The translations under genes and the position numbers were made by a program. DNA of 43,126 nucleotides from Candidatus Segetimicrobium genomatis (GTDB lineage: Bacteria; Sysuimicrobiota; Sysuimicrobiia; Sysuimicrobiales; Segetimicrobiaceae): positions 1-43,126 of the forward strand of contig VBAK01000123.1 of the NCBI GenBank assembly GCA_005882275.1, given 5' to 3'. Every line of letters starts with the position of its first letter. Within the stretch, counting starts at the first letter, position 1. Below are positions 35,309-43,126 of this stretch, piece by piece. A model generated the notes under the pieces. That model saw nothing but the letters and a program-made list of their open reading frames with translations. It was not told where the DNA came from and searched no databases.

Positions 35309-36850
35309 TCAGTTGGAGGTCGCGGTCACCTGGACTGTCCCGCCGTTGTTCCCGATCCCGAGGCCGACCGTCACCGGATTCGCGGCCGGCAGATTCGGGG
35401 CCCCCGCGCCATCGAACGTGAACGCATACCCGCCGGTCTGCTGTTGCATGGTCGCGTCCATCGGCACACCGTTGATGACCCCGGTGAAGGTGAATGATCC
35501 GCCCATGGCCGCAAACGAACCGGCGGGGATCGTCGCCGAGAACCCGCCCAACTGGAGGGTCACGTCTTGGGTCAAGGGGTCGATGCTTCCGCCCGATCCG
35601 GGCGTGAACGCGCCCTGCACAGTAAACGCGCTGGAGGCCGGATGGATCTGGGCGGCGGCCGAGAAGGCCGCGAACGGCACCACGTCCGCGAGCACCCAGG
35701 TGTCGTTCAGGCCCGCGCACGGGACGCAGCTCACCCCCCCGAAGATCACGGACCGTCGGGTCGTCTGATGGTAGACGGCGGTGTGACCGGCCCGCGGCAG
35801 CGGGCCCGCTCCCGACGGCGTGAGCTGGGTCCATCCCGGCGTGCCCCCCAGCCCGTTGGCGGTCGAGAGTTGCCAGACGTCGCTGAACAGCTGCGTTTCC
35901 GAGAAGTCCGCTCCTCCGATCACCGTCAGGGTGTTGGCGGCGGCGTCGTACGTCACGGCATGGGCTTCCCTCCCCGGCGGGAGCGCGCCCGACGGACTCA
36001 GTTGGGTCCAGGCCGGGGTTCCGCCGAGGCCGTTGGCATTGGAGAGGACCCAGACATCGTTGAGGACGGCGAGATCGCTCCGGCCTCCAAAGATGATCAA
36101 CTGGTTATTGGCGGCGTCATAGGCCCCGGCGGAGCCGATCTCCCCACGAGTCGCCGGCAGGGCGCCGGACGGGTTGAGCTGCGTCCAGGCCGGGGTTCCA
36201 CCGAGGCCGTTGGCATTGGACAGGACCCAGACGTCGTTCAGCTTTCCGCAGGCCTCGCTGCCGCCGAACACGATCAGCCGGTTGTTGGCCGCATCGTAGA
36301 CCACGACGCTGGTGCGGCGAGGAGCGGGAGGCACCCCCATGGGGACGAGCGGCGTCCACGACGGCGCGCCCCCCGACCCGTTGGCGTTCGTCAGGACCCA
36401 CACATCGTTGGCGGTTCCGCCGTTGACGAACGACGTACACGCGCCGGAGATGGCGGGGTAGTCCACGTAGGCCCCGCCAAAGACGATGAGCCGGTTGCTC
36501 CCCGGGTCATAGGCCGCCCCGGCGCCAAACCGTGGGATTGGAGCGAGCCCGAAGGGCGCGAGCTGGGTCCACGCGGGTGTCCCGCCGAGGCCGTCGGCGT
36601 TCGCCAGGACCCAAACATCATTGTAGTTGTTGCTGGTCGCGGAGAGCTGGGCTTCTCCGCCGAACACGATCATCGAATTCGTCGCCGGATCATAGGCGGC
36701 GGCAGGGACAAGCCGCGCGCCGGGCGGTCCGCCCGTGGGGTGGAGTTGGATCCAGGCGGGGTTGGCAGGCTGCGCGTACGCCAGCTGGCTGAGCCCGAAC
36801 ACAATGACGACCGTCGCCAGCCGCGCTGCAGCGGCGTTGCTGTTCCTCAT
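35309..36850 (-). CDS. Secreted kelch-repeat beta-propeller protein, paralogue 4 (most divergent)
   Basis: 513 residues. ATG start at 36850 after GGGGGAGG, with a signal peptide ending 'FGLSQLAYAQ'. Six kelch blades ('AYDPATNSMIVFGGEAQLSATSN', 'AYDPGSNRLIVFGGAYVDY', 'VYDAANNRLIVFGGSEACGKLND' and so on) and the shared C-terminal domain, here with 'GSIDPLTQDVTLQLGGFSATIPAGSF' and a Gln-rich 'MQQQTGG' turn. It differs from paralogues 1-3 throughout, so it probably represents the oldest branch of the array or an early duplicate. It is the first gene of the array in the direction of transcription. Confidence 0.9.
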   Translation of the reverse strand: MRNSNAAAARLATVVIVFGLSQLAYAQPANPAWIQLHPTGGPPGARLVPAAAYDPATNSMIVFGGEAQLSATSNNYNDVWVLANADGLGGTPAWTQLAPFGLAPIPRFGAGAAYDPGSNRLIVFGGAYVDYPAISGACTSFVNGGTANDVWVLTNANGSGGAPSWTPLVPMGVPPAPRRTSVVVYDAANNRLIVFGGSEACGKLNDVWVLSNANGLGGTPAWTQLNPSGALPATRGEIGSAGAYDAANNQLIIFGGRSDLAVLNDVWVLSNANGLGGTPAWTQLSPSGALPPGREAHAVTYDAAANTLTVIGGADFSETQLFSDVWQLSTANGLGGTPGWTQLTPSGAGPLPRAGHTAVYHQTTRRSVIFGGVSCVPCAGLNDTWVLADVVPFAAFSAAAQIHPASSAFTVQGAFTPGSGGSIDPLTQDVTLQLGGFSATIPAGSFAAMGGSFTFTGVINGVPMDATMQQQTGGYAFTFDGAGAPNLPAANPVTVGLGIGNNGGTVQVTATSN

Positions 36851-37020
36851 AGGCCTCCCCCTCCAGAGGTCTAAAGTGGACCAATAAATCGGTTTCCGAC
36901 TTTAGAGTGACGGATCGCATGAGGGTTCGGCCACCGGGGGACTCCTGAGATTGGCCATCAATAAGTACCGCATTCGGTATAGGGTGAAATACTGATATAG
37001 AGTCGAGGGGAGCCCCGGAA
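36851..37020 (-). promoter_or_regulatory. Upstream region of the kelch array
   Basis: The 170-base gap after the acyl-CoA synthetase stop is distinctly AT-richer than its surroundings. It must hold the promoter of kelch 4. TATACC and TATATC occur on the minus strand around 36979-37000, but without a convincing -35. CAATCTCAGG (minus strand) recurs in the region before kelch 1. A short GGGG-ct-CCCC stem (about 37007-37016) may end the synthetase transcript weakly. Confidence 0.4.
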
Positions 37021-38709
37021 CTAGGGGTTTGCCTGCCCCGGCGGACTGCCACGTTCCCGCAGAACGAACCGCTGGACCTTGCCCGTCGTGGTCAGGGGCA
37101 ATTCGTCGACAAATTCGATGCTCCGGGGATAGGCGTGGAATCCCACCCTGTCCTTCACCATCTGCTGAAGCTCGGCCGTGAGGCGGGCAACCGGACGGCC
37201 GGCAGGGCCCCCCGGCGGCGCCGCACCGGCGGCCAGCCTGACGAAGGCCTTGACCACCTGGCCCCGCTCGGGGTCGGGGATGCCCACCACCGCCGCCATG
37301 GCGACGGCCGGATGCCGCAGCAGGCACTCCTCCACCTCCCCCGGCCCGATGCGGTAGCCCCCGCTTTTGATCATGTCGTCCTTCCGCGCCTTGAACCAGA
37401 GATATCCGTCCGCGTCTTTGACGGCCAGATCCCCCATCACGGCCCAGTCGCCGGCGAACTTCTGCCGGGTGGCTTCGGGGTTGTTCCAGTATTCCAGGAA
37501 CATGACGGGGTCGGGCCGGCGCACGGCCACCTCGCCCACGGTTCCCGGAGGAGCCGGCTGCCCCTCCTCGTCCAGGACCTCCACCTGGTGCCCGGGATAG
37601 GGCCGGCCGAAACTGCCGGGCCGGACCGCGAGGAGTGCTGCGCAGTTCCCGGCCACCAGGTTCATCTCCGTTTGTCCGAAGAACTCGTTGATCGTGACCC
37701 CGAGCGCCTCACGGCCCCACGCGATCAACTCCTCTCCGACCGGCTCGCCGGCGCTGTACACGGCGCGCAGGCGCACGCCGGCCCGGGGGCCGCGCGCGTG
37801 GGCCTGCCGCATCAGCTTCAGCGCGGTCGGAAAGAGGAACGTGTTGCGGATCTGGTGGCGCTCCAGGACCCAGAAGGCCCGCTCGGGATCGAACTTGGGC
37901 TGACGAAAGGCCACCACGGGGATGCCGTAGTGCCATCCGGCCCACAGCACGTTGAAGAGCCCGCCGATCCACGCCCAGTCCGCGGGAGACCAGAGACGGT
38001 CGCCCGGACGGGGCGCGAGGTTATTGAAGAGGACGAACGCGGGCAGGTGCCCGATCAGGGCCGCGTGCGGGAGCACGGCGCCCTTGGGCGGTCCCGTGGT
38101 CCCGGACGTGTACATGATCTGGGCCGGATCGTGAGGATGGGTCTCGACCGGCGTGTACGCGTCGGCGGCGCGCTCCTCCAGCGCGGCCGAGGCCAGCGCT
38201 CCCGGCACGTCCAGCGCAGCCTCGTCGACGGCGATGAGGCGGCGCAGGTCGGGAAGGCGCGGCCTGATCCGGTCGAGCCTCGCGGCGGTGAGGCCGTCGA
38301 AGACCACCGTCTGCGCGCCGCTGTCCCGCAGCCGGAACTCCAGGCTGTCGTCGCCAAACAGCACGGACAGCGGCACCGCGATGGCTCCCAGCTTATAGGC
38401 GGCGATATGGGCCAGGGGCACCTCCGGCCGCTGGGGCAGCACGATCGCGAGACGATCCCCCCGCCCGACCCCCAGGGCCCGCAGCGCATTCGCCCAGCGG
38501 TTCGACCGCCGCGCCAGATCCGCGAAGGTGTAGGGGGTCCCCTCCCCCGCGGTGACGTCGAGCAACGCCAGCCGGCCGGCATCGGACGCCCATTTGTCGC
38601 AGACGTCTACGCCGATGTTGTAGACGGCCGGGATCCGCCAGCGAAAGGCCGCGTAGAGCTCGTCGAACGGCCTGTGGTCGAAGCGCACGAGCTCCATCCC
38701 GAGCCCCAC
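37021..38709 (-). CDS. AMP-forming acyl-CoA synthetase (medium-chain/acetoacetyl-type)
   Basis: 562-residue adenylate-forming enzyme that activates a carboxylic acid to acyl-AMP and then acyl-CoA. Visible core motifs are the P-loop 'MYTSGTTGPPKGA' (about 199-211), 'NEFFGQTEMN' (A5 motif), 'VMGDLAVKDADGYLWFKARKDDMIKSGGYRIGPGEVEE' (A7-A8 region) and the catalytic Lys in 'TTTGKVQR' near the C-terminus. The Trp-rich 'SPADWAWIGGL' is typical of the medium-chain (ACSM-like) branch. The GTG at 38709 follows GGAG with 9 bases of spacing; an ATG four codons later is an alternative. It begins 4 bases after the HIT gene and so ends the fab-rnc transcript. The chain length of its substrate is unknown. 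Confidence 0.92.
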   Translation of the reverse strand: MGLGMELVRFDHRPFDELYAAFRWRIPAVYNIGVDVCDKWASDAGRLALLDVTAGEGTPYTFADLARRSNRWANALRALGVGRGDRLAIVLPQRPEVPLAHIAAYKLGAIAVPLSVLFGDDSLEFRLRDSGAQTVVFDGLTAARLDRIRPRLPDLRRLIAVDEAALDVPGALASAALEERAADAYTPVETHPHDPAQIMYTSGTTGPPKGAVLPHAALIGHLPAFVLFNNLAPRPGDRLWSPADWAWIGGLFNVLWAGWHYGIPVVAFRQPKFDPERAFWVLERHQIRNTFLFPTALKLMRQAHARGPRAGVRLRAVYSAGEPVGEELIAWGREALGVTINEFFGQTEMNLVAGNCAALLAVRPGSFGRPYPGHQVEVLDEEGQPAPPGTVGEVAVRRPDPVMFLEYWNNPEATRQKFAGDWAVMGDLAVKDADGYLWFKARKDDMIKSGGYRIGPGEVEECLLRHPAVAMAAVVGIPDPERGQVVKAFVRLAAGAAPPGGPAGRPVARLTAELQQMVKDRVGFHAYPRSIEFVDELPLTTTGKVQRFVLRERGSPPGQANP

Positions 38710-38713
38710 TGTC

Positions 38714-39274
38714 CTACTCCACGCTTCGATCGGCCTTTCGATCGGATGTCGCGCGGCCGGCCGTGGACCCGCCTGCCGGGGTCCGGCGGGCGAGCACCGC
38801 CCGGAGGGCGGCGGCGATCCGATCGTGCGTCACCGAGAGGTCCTCGGGGAGGACCTTGACCTCTCCCGCCACCGGCATGAAGTTCGTGTCGCCCACCCAC
38901 CGCGGAACCACATGCAGGTGCAGGTGATCGGCGATCCCCGCGCCGGCGGCGCGCCCGAAGTTCGCGCCGACGTTGAATCCCTCGGAGCCGTACGCGTCCC
39001 GGATCGCCTCCATCGCCGCGGTCGTCAGGTGGATCCATTCCAGGATCTCCGCGTCCTCCAGGGCGCCCAGATCGGCGACGTGCCGGCGCGGCACCACCAT
39101 GAGATGCCCGGAGTTATACGGGAAGGTGTTGAGAATGGCGAACATCCGCTGCCCCTGGTAGACGATCCGGTGCTCGCGATCCCGGCCCTCCCCCGGAAGC
39201 GAACAGAAGATGCAGTCCTTCCGCGTGGGCCCCTTGAAGTACTGGATCCTCCAGGGCGCCCACAGGTACTTCAT
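38714..39274 (-). CDS. HIT-family nucleotide hydrolase/phosphorylase (Ap4A phosphorylase-like)
   Basis: 186 residues. The histidine triad 'HLHLHVVPRW' (H117, H119, H121) is preceded by 'GFNVGANFGRAAGAGIADH' and followed by 'GDTNFMPV', the pattern of the Ap4A phosphorylase branch (Rv2613c-like). Those enzymes split diadenosine tetraphosphate or similar dinucleotides by a covalent nucleotidyl-His intermediate. 'CIFC' near residue 21 may be part of a zinc site. The N-terminus 'MKYLWAPWRIQYFKG' is typical. The ATG overlaps the rnc stop (ATGA), so it is translationally coupled to RNase III. The last 30 residues are low in complexity and probably disordered. Confidence 0.92.
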   Translation of the reverse strand: MKYLWAPWRIQYFKGPTRKDCIFCSLPGEGRDREHRIVYQGQRMFAILNTFPYNSGHLMVVPRRHVADLGALEDAEILEWIHLTTAAMEAIRDAYGSEGFNVGANFGRAAGAGIADHLHLHVVPRWVGDTNFMPVAGEVKVLPEDLSVTHDRIAAALRAVLARRTPAGGSTAGRATSDRKADRSVE

Positions 39275-40065
39275 CCGGCCCGGCCCCGCCTCAGCAATTC
39301 GACCGCCTGCTGGGCGGCCGCCTGCTCGGCCTCCTTTTTGCTCCGGCCCCGGCCCTCTCCGAGGGTGCGGCCGTTCACCTCCACGACCGCAACAAACGCC
39401 CGGTCGTGCTCCGGCCCGCGCTGGCCGGTGATCCGATACCGGGGGAGCCGCCGCTCCTGTTGCTGGACCAGTTCCTGCAGCTGGCTCTTGTAATCGCCTT
39501 CCCCCGGTTCCTCCAGCCGGCTCAGTTCGCCCGCGAAGACCCGCGTCACACAGTAGTGGGCGACACCGTAGCCCGAGTCGATGTACACCGCCCCCAGGAC
39601 CGCTTCCAGCGCGTCCGCCAGCAGCGCGGGCCGCGATCGCCCCCCGCCCTTCTCCTCTCCCCGGCCGAGCAGGACGTAGCGCCCGAGGTCGAGCTCCCGG
39701 GCGACGCGGGCCAGCCCGCCCTCGCTGACGATGCTCGCCCGCAGGCGCGCCAGGTCCCCTTCCAGCCGGCCGGGAAAGCGGCGGTAGAGGTAATCGCTGA
39801 TCGCGAGGTTGAGGACGGAATCGCCGAGGAACTCCAACCGCTCGTAGTTCTCGCCGTGGGGGCTTCGGCCTTCGGCCGCGGCGGAGCCGTGGACGAGGGC
39901 GAGATGCAGCAGGGACCGATCGCGGAAGCGGACGCCGAGCTTCGCCTCGAGGTCGGTGACCAGGGCCTCCCGTTCAGCGGGAAGGGGCGAGTCCTCCGTT
40001 CCCCCCGGGGCGCCGGCTCCCTGAGGGACCGGGCCCGCCGCCGGGGGGCGCGCGGACGCGTCCAC
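39271..40065 (-). CDS. rnc: Ribonuclease III
   Basis: 264 residues. RNase III cleaves double-stranded RNA in rRNA processing and mRNA turnover. The catalytic signature 'ERLEFLGDSVLNLAIS' (75-90) and later 'DALEAVLGAVYIDSGY' give the conserved acidic residues. A C-terminal double-stranded RNA-binding domain spans about 190-258 ('YKSQLQELVQQQE' to 'RSKKEAEQAAAQQAVELL'). The GTG at 40065 lies 2 bases after the fabF stop and follows GGAGG at about 11 bases. That gives an N-terminal tail of about 30 Pro/Ala-rich residues, longer than in most homologues, so the true start could be later. The acpP-fabF-rnc order is common in bacteria. Confidence 0.94.
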   Translation of the reverse strand: MDASARPPAAGPVPQGAGAPGGTEDSPLPAEREALVTDLEAKLGVRFRDRSLLHLALVHGSAAAEGRSPHGENYERLEFLGDSVLNLAISDYLYRRFPGRLEGDLARLRASIVSEGGLARVARELDLGRYVLLGRGEEKGGGRSRPALLADALEAVLGAVYIDSGYGVAHYCVTRVFAGELSRLEEPGEGDYKSQLQELVQQQERRLPRYRITGQRGPEHDRAFVAVVEVNGRTLGEGRGRSKKEAEQAAAQQAVELLRRGRAG

Positions 40066-40067
40066 CG

Positions 40068-41306
40068 TCAGGCCGGCCTCCGCAGCACCAGGATGGCGTT
40101 GTGTCCTCCGAACCCGAACGCGTTGGACATCGCCACGTCGACGCGGGCGCGCCGCGGCGTGTTCGGGATGTAGTCGAGGTCGCACTCGGGGTCCGGGACC
40201 TCGTAGTTGATCGTGGGAGGCAGGATGCCCCGCTCGATCGCGAGAGCGCAGGCCACCGCTTCCACGCCGCCGGCGGCGCCGAGGAGGTGCGAGGTCATGG
40301 ATTTCGTGGAACTGATCGGCACGCTCCGCGCGTGGTCGCCCCAGACCCGCTTGATGGCCAGCGTCTCGAGCCGGTCGTTGTAGGGGGTGCTGGTGCCGTG
40401 GGCGTTGATGTACCCCACCTGCCGGGGCTCGACGCCGGCGTCCCGCAGCGCCAGCTGGATCGCCCGGGCGGCCCCATCGCCCTCCGGATCGGGCTGGGTA
40501 ATATGGTAGGCGTCGGCGCTCGTGCCGTAGCCCGCCATCTCCGCGTAGATCCGGGCGCCCCGCCGCTCGGCGTGCTCCCATTCCTCGAGCAGGACGATCC
40601 CCGCCCCCTCCCCCATGACGAATCCGTCCCGCCCGGCCTCGAAGGGGCGCACAGCCCGCTCCGGCGCGTCGTTGCGCGTGCTCATGGCCTTCATCGAGCA
40701 GAAGCCCGCGAGGCTGAGCGGGGTCAGGGCGGCTTCGCTGCCGCCGCAGATCATCGCCACGGCCTCGTCCCGCTGGATGGCGCGAAACGCGTCGCCGATC
40801 GCATGCCCGCCGGTCGCGCACGCCGAGACGACCGAGACATTCGGGCCTTTGGCGCCGTGGGCGATGCTGACGGCGCCGGAGGCCATGTTGACGATGATCA
40901 TCGTCGCGAAGAACGGGCTGACACGGCCGGGGCCGCGCTCGAGCAGCACCCGGTGCTGCTCCTCCCAGGTGCCCGCCCCGCCGATCCCCGACCCGATGAT
41001 CACGCCCACTCGATCGGCGTTTCGAGGGGTGATGGCGAAGCCCGAGTCGTCCAGCGCCAGCCGGGTCGCCGCCAGCGCGAGCTGGACGAATCGGTCGTTG
41101 CGGCGGACCTCCTTGCGGTCCATGAACTGCGTGGGGTCGAATCCCGGGATCTCGCCCGCGATCTGCGTGTCATACGGCGTGGGATCGAACGCGGTGATCC
41201 GCCGGACCCCCGAGCGGCCTTCCATCAGCCCGGTCCAGAAGGCGTCCTTGCCGGTGCCGATCGGGGTGATGACACCGAGCCCGGTCAGGGCAACGCGTTT
41301 GCCCAT
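40068..41306 (-). CDS. fabF: 3-oxoacyl-ACP synthase II
   Basis: 412 residues, standard FabF length. It extends acyl-ACP by condensing it with malonyl-ACP. The Cys-His-His triad is complete: C163 in '[15 protein letters not shown]', H303 in '[11 protein letters not shown]' and H340 in '[15 protein letters not shown]', with K335 nearby. The opening '[22 protein letters not shown]' is typical, supporting the ATG at 41306. It lies 32 bases after acpP in the fabD-fabG-acpP-fabF-rnc cluster. Together with FabD, FabG and ACP it supplies the elongation half of type II fatty-acid synthesis. Confidence 0.97.
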   Translation of the reverse strand: MGKRVALTGLGVITPIGTGKDAFWTGLMEGRSGVRRITAFDPTPYDTQIAGEIPGFDPTQFMDRKEVRRNDRFVQLALAATRLALDDSGFAITPRNADRVGVIIGSGIGGAGTWEEQHRVLLERGPGRVSPFFATMIIVNMASGAVSIAHGAKGPNVSVVSACATGGHAIGDAFRAIQRDEAVAMICGGSEAALTPLSLAGFCSMKAMSTRNDAPERAVRPFEAGRDGFVMGEGAGIVLLEEWEHAERRGARIYAEMAGYGTSADAYHITQPDPEGDGAARAIQLALRDAGVEPRQVGYINAHGTSTPYNDRLETLAIKRVWGDHARSVPISSTKSMTSHLLGAAGGVEAVACALAIERGILPPTINYEVPDPECDLDYIPNTPRRARVDVAMSNAFGFGGHNAILVLRRPA

Positions 41307-41338
41307 GCGGTTGGCCCTCGGGTCCCTGGGGGACGCGC

Positions 41339-41590
41339 CTATTCCGTCGGCGCTTCGACGTGGCTCTCGATGTATTTTGCGGCCTCGCCGACGGTGGCGA
41401 TCTTCTCCGCTTCCTCGTCGGGAATCTCCAGGTCGAACTCATCCTCCAACGCCATGACGAGCTCGACGACATCGAGCGAATCGGCGCCCAGATCCTCCAC
41501 GAATTTCGACTGGGGCGTCACCTCGCCCGCCTCCACGCCGAGCTGCTCCACCACGATCGCCTTCACGCGATCGAACACCGGTGCGGCCAT
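41339..41590 (-). CDS. acpP: Acyl carrier protein
   Basis: 83 residues, acidic and helical. The phosphopantetheine attachment Ser38 sits in the canonical '[21 protein letters not shown]' helix II segment. The flanking '[12 protein letters not shown]' and '[19 protein letters not shown]' are typical of ACP. It carries growing acyl chains between the Fab enzymes. The ATG at 41590 follows GGGGGTGG. It sits between fabG (22 bases upstream) and fabF, the common bacterial order. Confidence 0.97.
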   Translation of the reverse strand: MAAPVFDRVKAIVVEQLGVEAGEVTPQSKFVEDLGADSLDVVELVMALEDEFDLEIPDEEAEKIATVGEAAKYIESHVEAPTE

Positions 41591-41612
41591 TGCGCATCCA
41601 CCCCCTGATCTC

Positions 41613-42359
41613 TCACCGCATCACCAGTCCGCCGTCCACGTTCAAGACCTGACCCGTGATGTAACTGGCTTCTTCCGAGGCGAAAAAGGCCACGGCGGCC
41701 GCCACTTCCTCGGGGCGGCCGGTGCGGCCCATCGGGATGTGATCGACGAACCGGGCGCGCTGGTCCTCCCGGAGCGTCGCCGTCAACCCGGCTTCGATGT
41801 ATCCCGGGGCGACGGCATTGACCGTGATGCCGCGGCCGGCGACTTCCTTCGCCACGGCCTTGGTGAACCCGATGACCGCGGCCTTCGCCGCGATGTAGTT
41901 CGCCTGGCCCGGGTTTCCGACCTCGGCGACGATGGAGCTGATGTTGACGATCCGCCCCCACCGCTGGCGGAGCATCTCCCGCAGGCAGGCTCGGGTGAGG
42001 TAGAACGCCGCGTGCAGGTTGATCGCCATGATCTCGTGCCAGTCTTCGTCCCGCATGCGGATCAGGAGCCCGTCCCGCGTCAGCCCCGAGTTGTTGACCA
42101 CGATGTCCAGGCGGCCGCGCCATTCCCCCGCCGCGTCGATCGCCCGCCGGCACTCGTCGGCGCTGGTGATATCGGCCCGCAGCACCATGGCGGATCCGCC
42201 GGTCTCCTCGACGCGTTTCCGGGTGCGCTCCGCCGCCCCGGTGTTCTGATGATAGTGCACCACGATCCCGGCGCCTTCGCGGGCGAGCCGGACCGCGATC
42301 GCCGACCCGATCCCCCCGGAGGCTCCCGTGACGAGGGCGACGCGCTCCTCGAGGCTCAT
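41613..42359 (-). CDS. fabG: 3-oxoacyl-ACP reductase
   Basis: 248-residue classical SDR. It has '[12 protein letters not shown]' (11-22) for NADPH, 'NNSG' (89-92) and the full catalytic set S142, Y155 and K159 in '[20 protein letters not shown]'. The C-terminal '[15 protein letters not shown]' is diagnostic of FabG. It reduces 3-oxoacyl-ACP in the elongation cycle. The ATG at 42359 overlaps the fabD stop (ATGA). It makes a useful contrast with the second SDR of the window (19540-20331), which lacks Tyr and Lys. Confidence 0.97.
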   Translation of the reverse strand: MSLEERVALVTGASGGIGSAIAVRLAREGAGIVVHYHQNTGAAERTRKRVEETGGSAMVLRADITSADECRRAIDAAGEWRGRLDIVVNNSGLTRDGLLIRMRDEDWHEIMAINLHAAFYLTRACLREMLRQRWGRIVNISSIVAEVGNPGQANYIAAKAAVIGFTKAVAKEVAGRGITVNAVAPGYIEAGLTATLREDQRARFVDHIPMGRTGRPEEVAAAVAFFASEEASYITGQVLNVDGGLVMR

Positions 42360-43126
42360 CGGACCTGTTGGCCGAAGATCAGGTTCAGGGCTTCGTCCCG
42401 CGACGCGACATCCTCGACGTGGCAGGGGGTGACCGGCACGGTCTTGCGGATCATCCCCGAGAGCGTGGTTCCGGGTCCGATCTCGACAAACTGGCGCGCC
42501 CCCATCTCATACATCACCCGGATCGACTGCTCCCACAGCACGGTTGAGGTCACCTGGTCGATCAGCGCGCGGCGGATCAGGTCCGCCTGCCGGACCGGTT
42601 CGGCGGAGGCGTTCACCACCACGGGGATGCGGGCGTTGTGGATGAGGGTCCGGTCGAGGTCGCCCGCCAGCCGCTCCGCCGCCGGGCCCATCAGGCGGGT
42701 GTGGAACGGCGCGCTCACCGCGAGCGGCACCGCCCGCCGGGCGCCCTGCGTCCGCGCGGCCGCCACGACCTCCCTGACCGCCGGGGCCACCCCGCCGATC
42801 ACCACCTGGCCGGGGCTGTTGAAGTTCGACGGCTCGACCACCCCGAGATGCGCGTGCGCGTCGCACAGCGCCCGCACCTGGTCGGGGGTCAGCCCCATCA
42901 CCGCCACCATCATGGTCTCCTGTCCCTGGGTCGCCTCTTCCATGTAGATGCCCCGCAGCCTCACCAGCCTGACCGCGTCCTCGAGGTGGAGGGAGCCGGC
43001 GCAGACCAGGGCGGTGTACTCCCCCAGACTCAGCCCGGCGGCGACCTCGGGGGAGGCGGGCAGCGTGGCCAGGCAGGCGAGGCTGGTGGTCAGGATGGCG
43101 GGCTGCGTGTTCGCGGTGGCGCGGAG
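42356..43126 (-). CDS. fabD: Malonyl-CoA:ACP transacylase, N-terminus cut by the window edge
   Basis: 256 residues are visible; the open frame continues past base 43126, so about the first 50-60 residues are missing. It loads malonyl groups onto ACP. The nucleophile motif reads 'GLSLGEY' just inside the edge (about 43025-43045), with Leu where many FabD proteins have His before Ser; this variant occurs in other bacteria. The catalytic His is in 'VSAPFHTRLMGPAAERL', and 'FVEIGPGTTLSGMIRK' is a late hallmark. An internal ATG at 42964 is not the true start because the conserved nucleophile lies upstream of it. It overlaps fabG by 4 bases. Confidence 0.95.
   Translation of the reverse strand, partial: LRATANTQPAILTTSLACLATLPASPEVAAGLSLGEYTALVCAGSLHLEDAVRLVRLRGIYMEEATQGQETMMVAVMGLTPDQVRALCDAHAHLGVVEPSNFNSPGQVVIGGVAPAVREVVAAARTQGARRAVPLAVSAPFHTRLMGPAAERLAGDLDRTLIHNARIPVVVNASAEPVRQADLIRRALIDQVTSTVLWEQSIRVMYEMGARQFVEIGPGTTLSGMIRKTVPVTPCHVEDVASRDEALNLIFGQQVR

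Noticed and set aside
36851..37020. c-di-GMP or other known riboswitch upstream of the kelch array
   Set aside because: The AT-rich leader looked suggestive, but I could not find the conserved core of the c-di-GMP-I class or any other class I can recognise.
40101..42947. A 948-codon plus-strand open frame opposite fabF, acpP, fabG and fabD
   Set aside because: It spans four well-recognised minus-strand genes and their gaps, and is rich in Arg/Asp/Gly without any domain.

Overview
The window is one contiguous piece of a very GC-rich bacterial chromosome. It is densely coded, with many GTG starts and many 4-base start/stop overlaps. The housekeeping set (fabD-fabG-acpP-fabF-rnc, proBA) is plainly bacterial. 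The mix of Dpp-type and BMP-type ABC importers, Tat-exported CotA-like multicopper oxidases, secreted kelch proteins and at least one promoter placed for leaderless translation fits an uncultivated, GC-rich soil or sediment lineage. Candidate phyla such as CSP1-3/Sysuimicrobiota or Rokubacteria are possible, but I cannot fix the taxon from the sequence. I see no tRNA, rRNA, CRISPR array, prophage or insertion sequence.

Layout. (1) 30-6939, minus strand: a scavenging operon of a gamma-glutamyltransferase-family enzyme, a peptide-type substrate-binding protein, DppB- and DppC-type permeases, a small AtzG-like protein and an AtzE/GatA-type amidase. No Dpp ATPase is present. (2) 7073-10631, plus strand: the ATPase and two permeases of a BMP-type (nucleoside-like) importer. 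Its likely binding protein (16013-17131) and a TrzA/AtzB-type amidohydrolase (17262-18644) lie on the same strand, but a three-gene minus-strand block (10710-15835) sits between them. That block holds two near-duplicate CotA-like multicopper oxidases flanking a small membrane protein with a His-rich loop. (3) 18774-25146: a DUF3105 membrane protein, an SDR lacking the catalytic Tyr and Lys, an unrecognised secreted protein behind a possible 22-codon leader ORF, then proB-proA and a TMEM175-like channel.

(4) 25253-29685, minus strand: a compact four-gene ABC operon of two FtsX/MacB-type permeases, a LolD/MacB-type ATPase and a membrane-anchored protein carrying an AttH/CrtC-like lipocalin signature. 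It is driven by a well-formed promoter whose predicted start site falls on the ATG. (5) 29777-36850, minus strand: four tandem paralogous secreted kelch proteins. Three of them end in related GC-rich hairpins, and a shared TACCCT element lies about 70-80 bases upstream of the start codons.

(6) 37021-43126, minus strand: the fatty-acid synthesis cluster fabD (cut by the window edge)-fabG-acpP-fabF-rnc, then a HIT-family nucleotide phosphorylase/hydrolase and an AMP-forming acyl-CoA synthetase.

The most interesting parts are the AttH-like fusion transporter, the kelch array with its co-duplicated control elements, the oxidase cassette lying inside an importer locus, and the short leader ORF at 20544.
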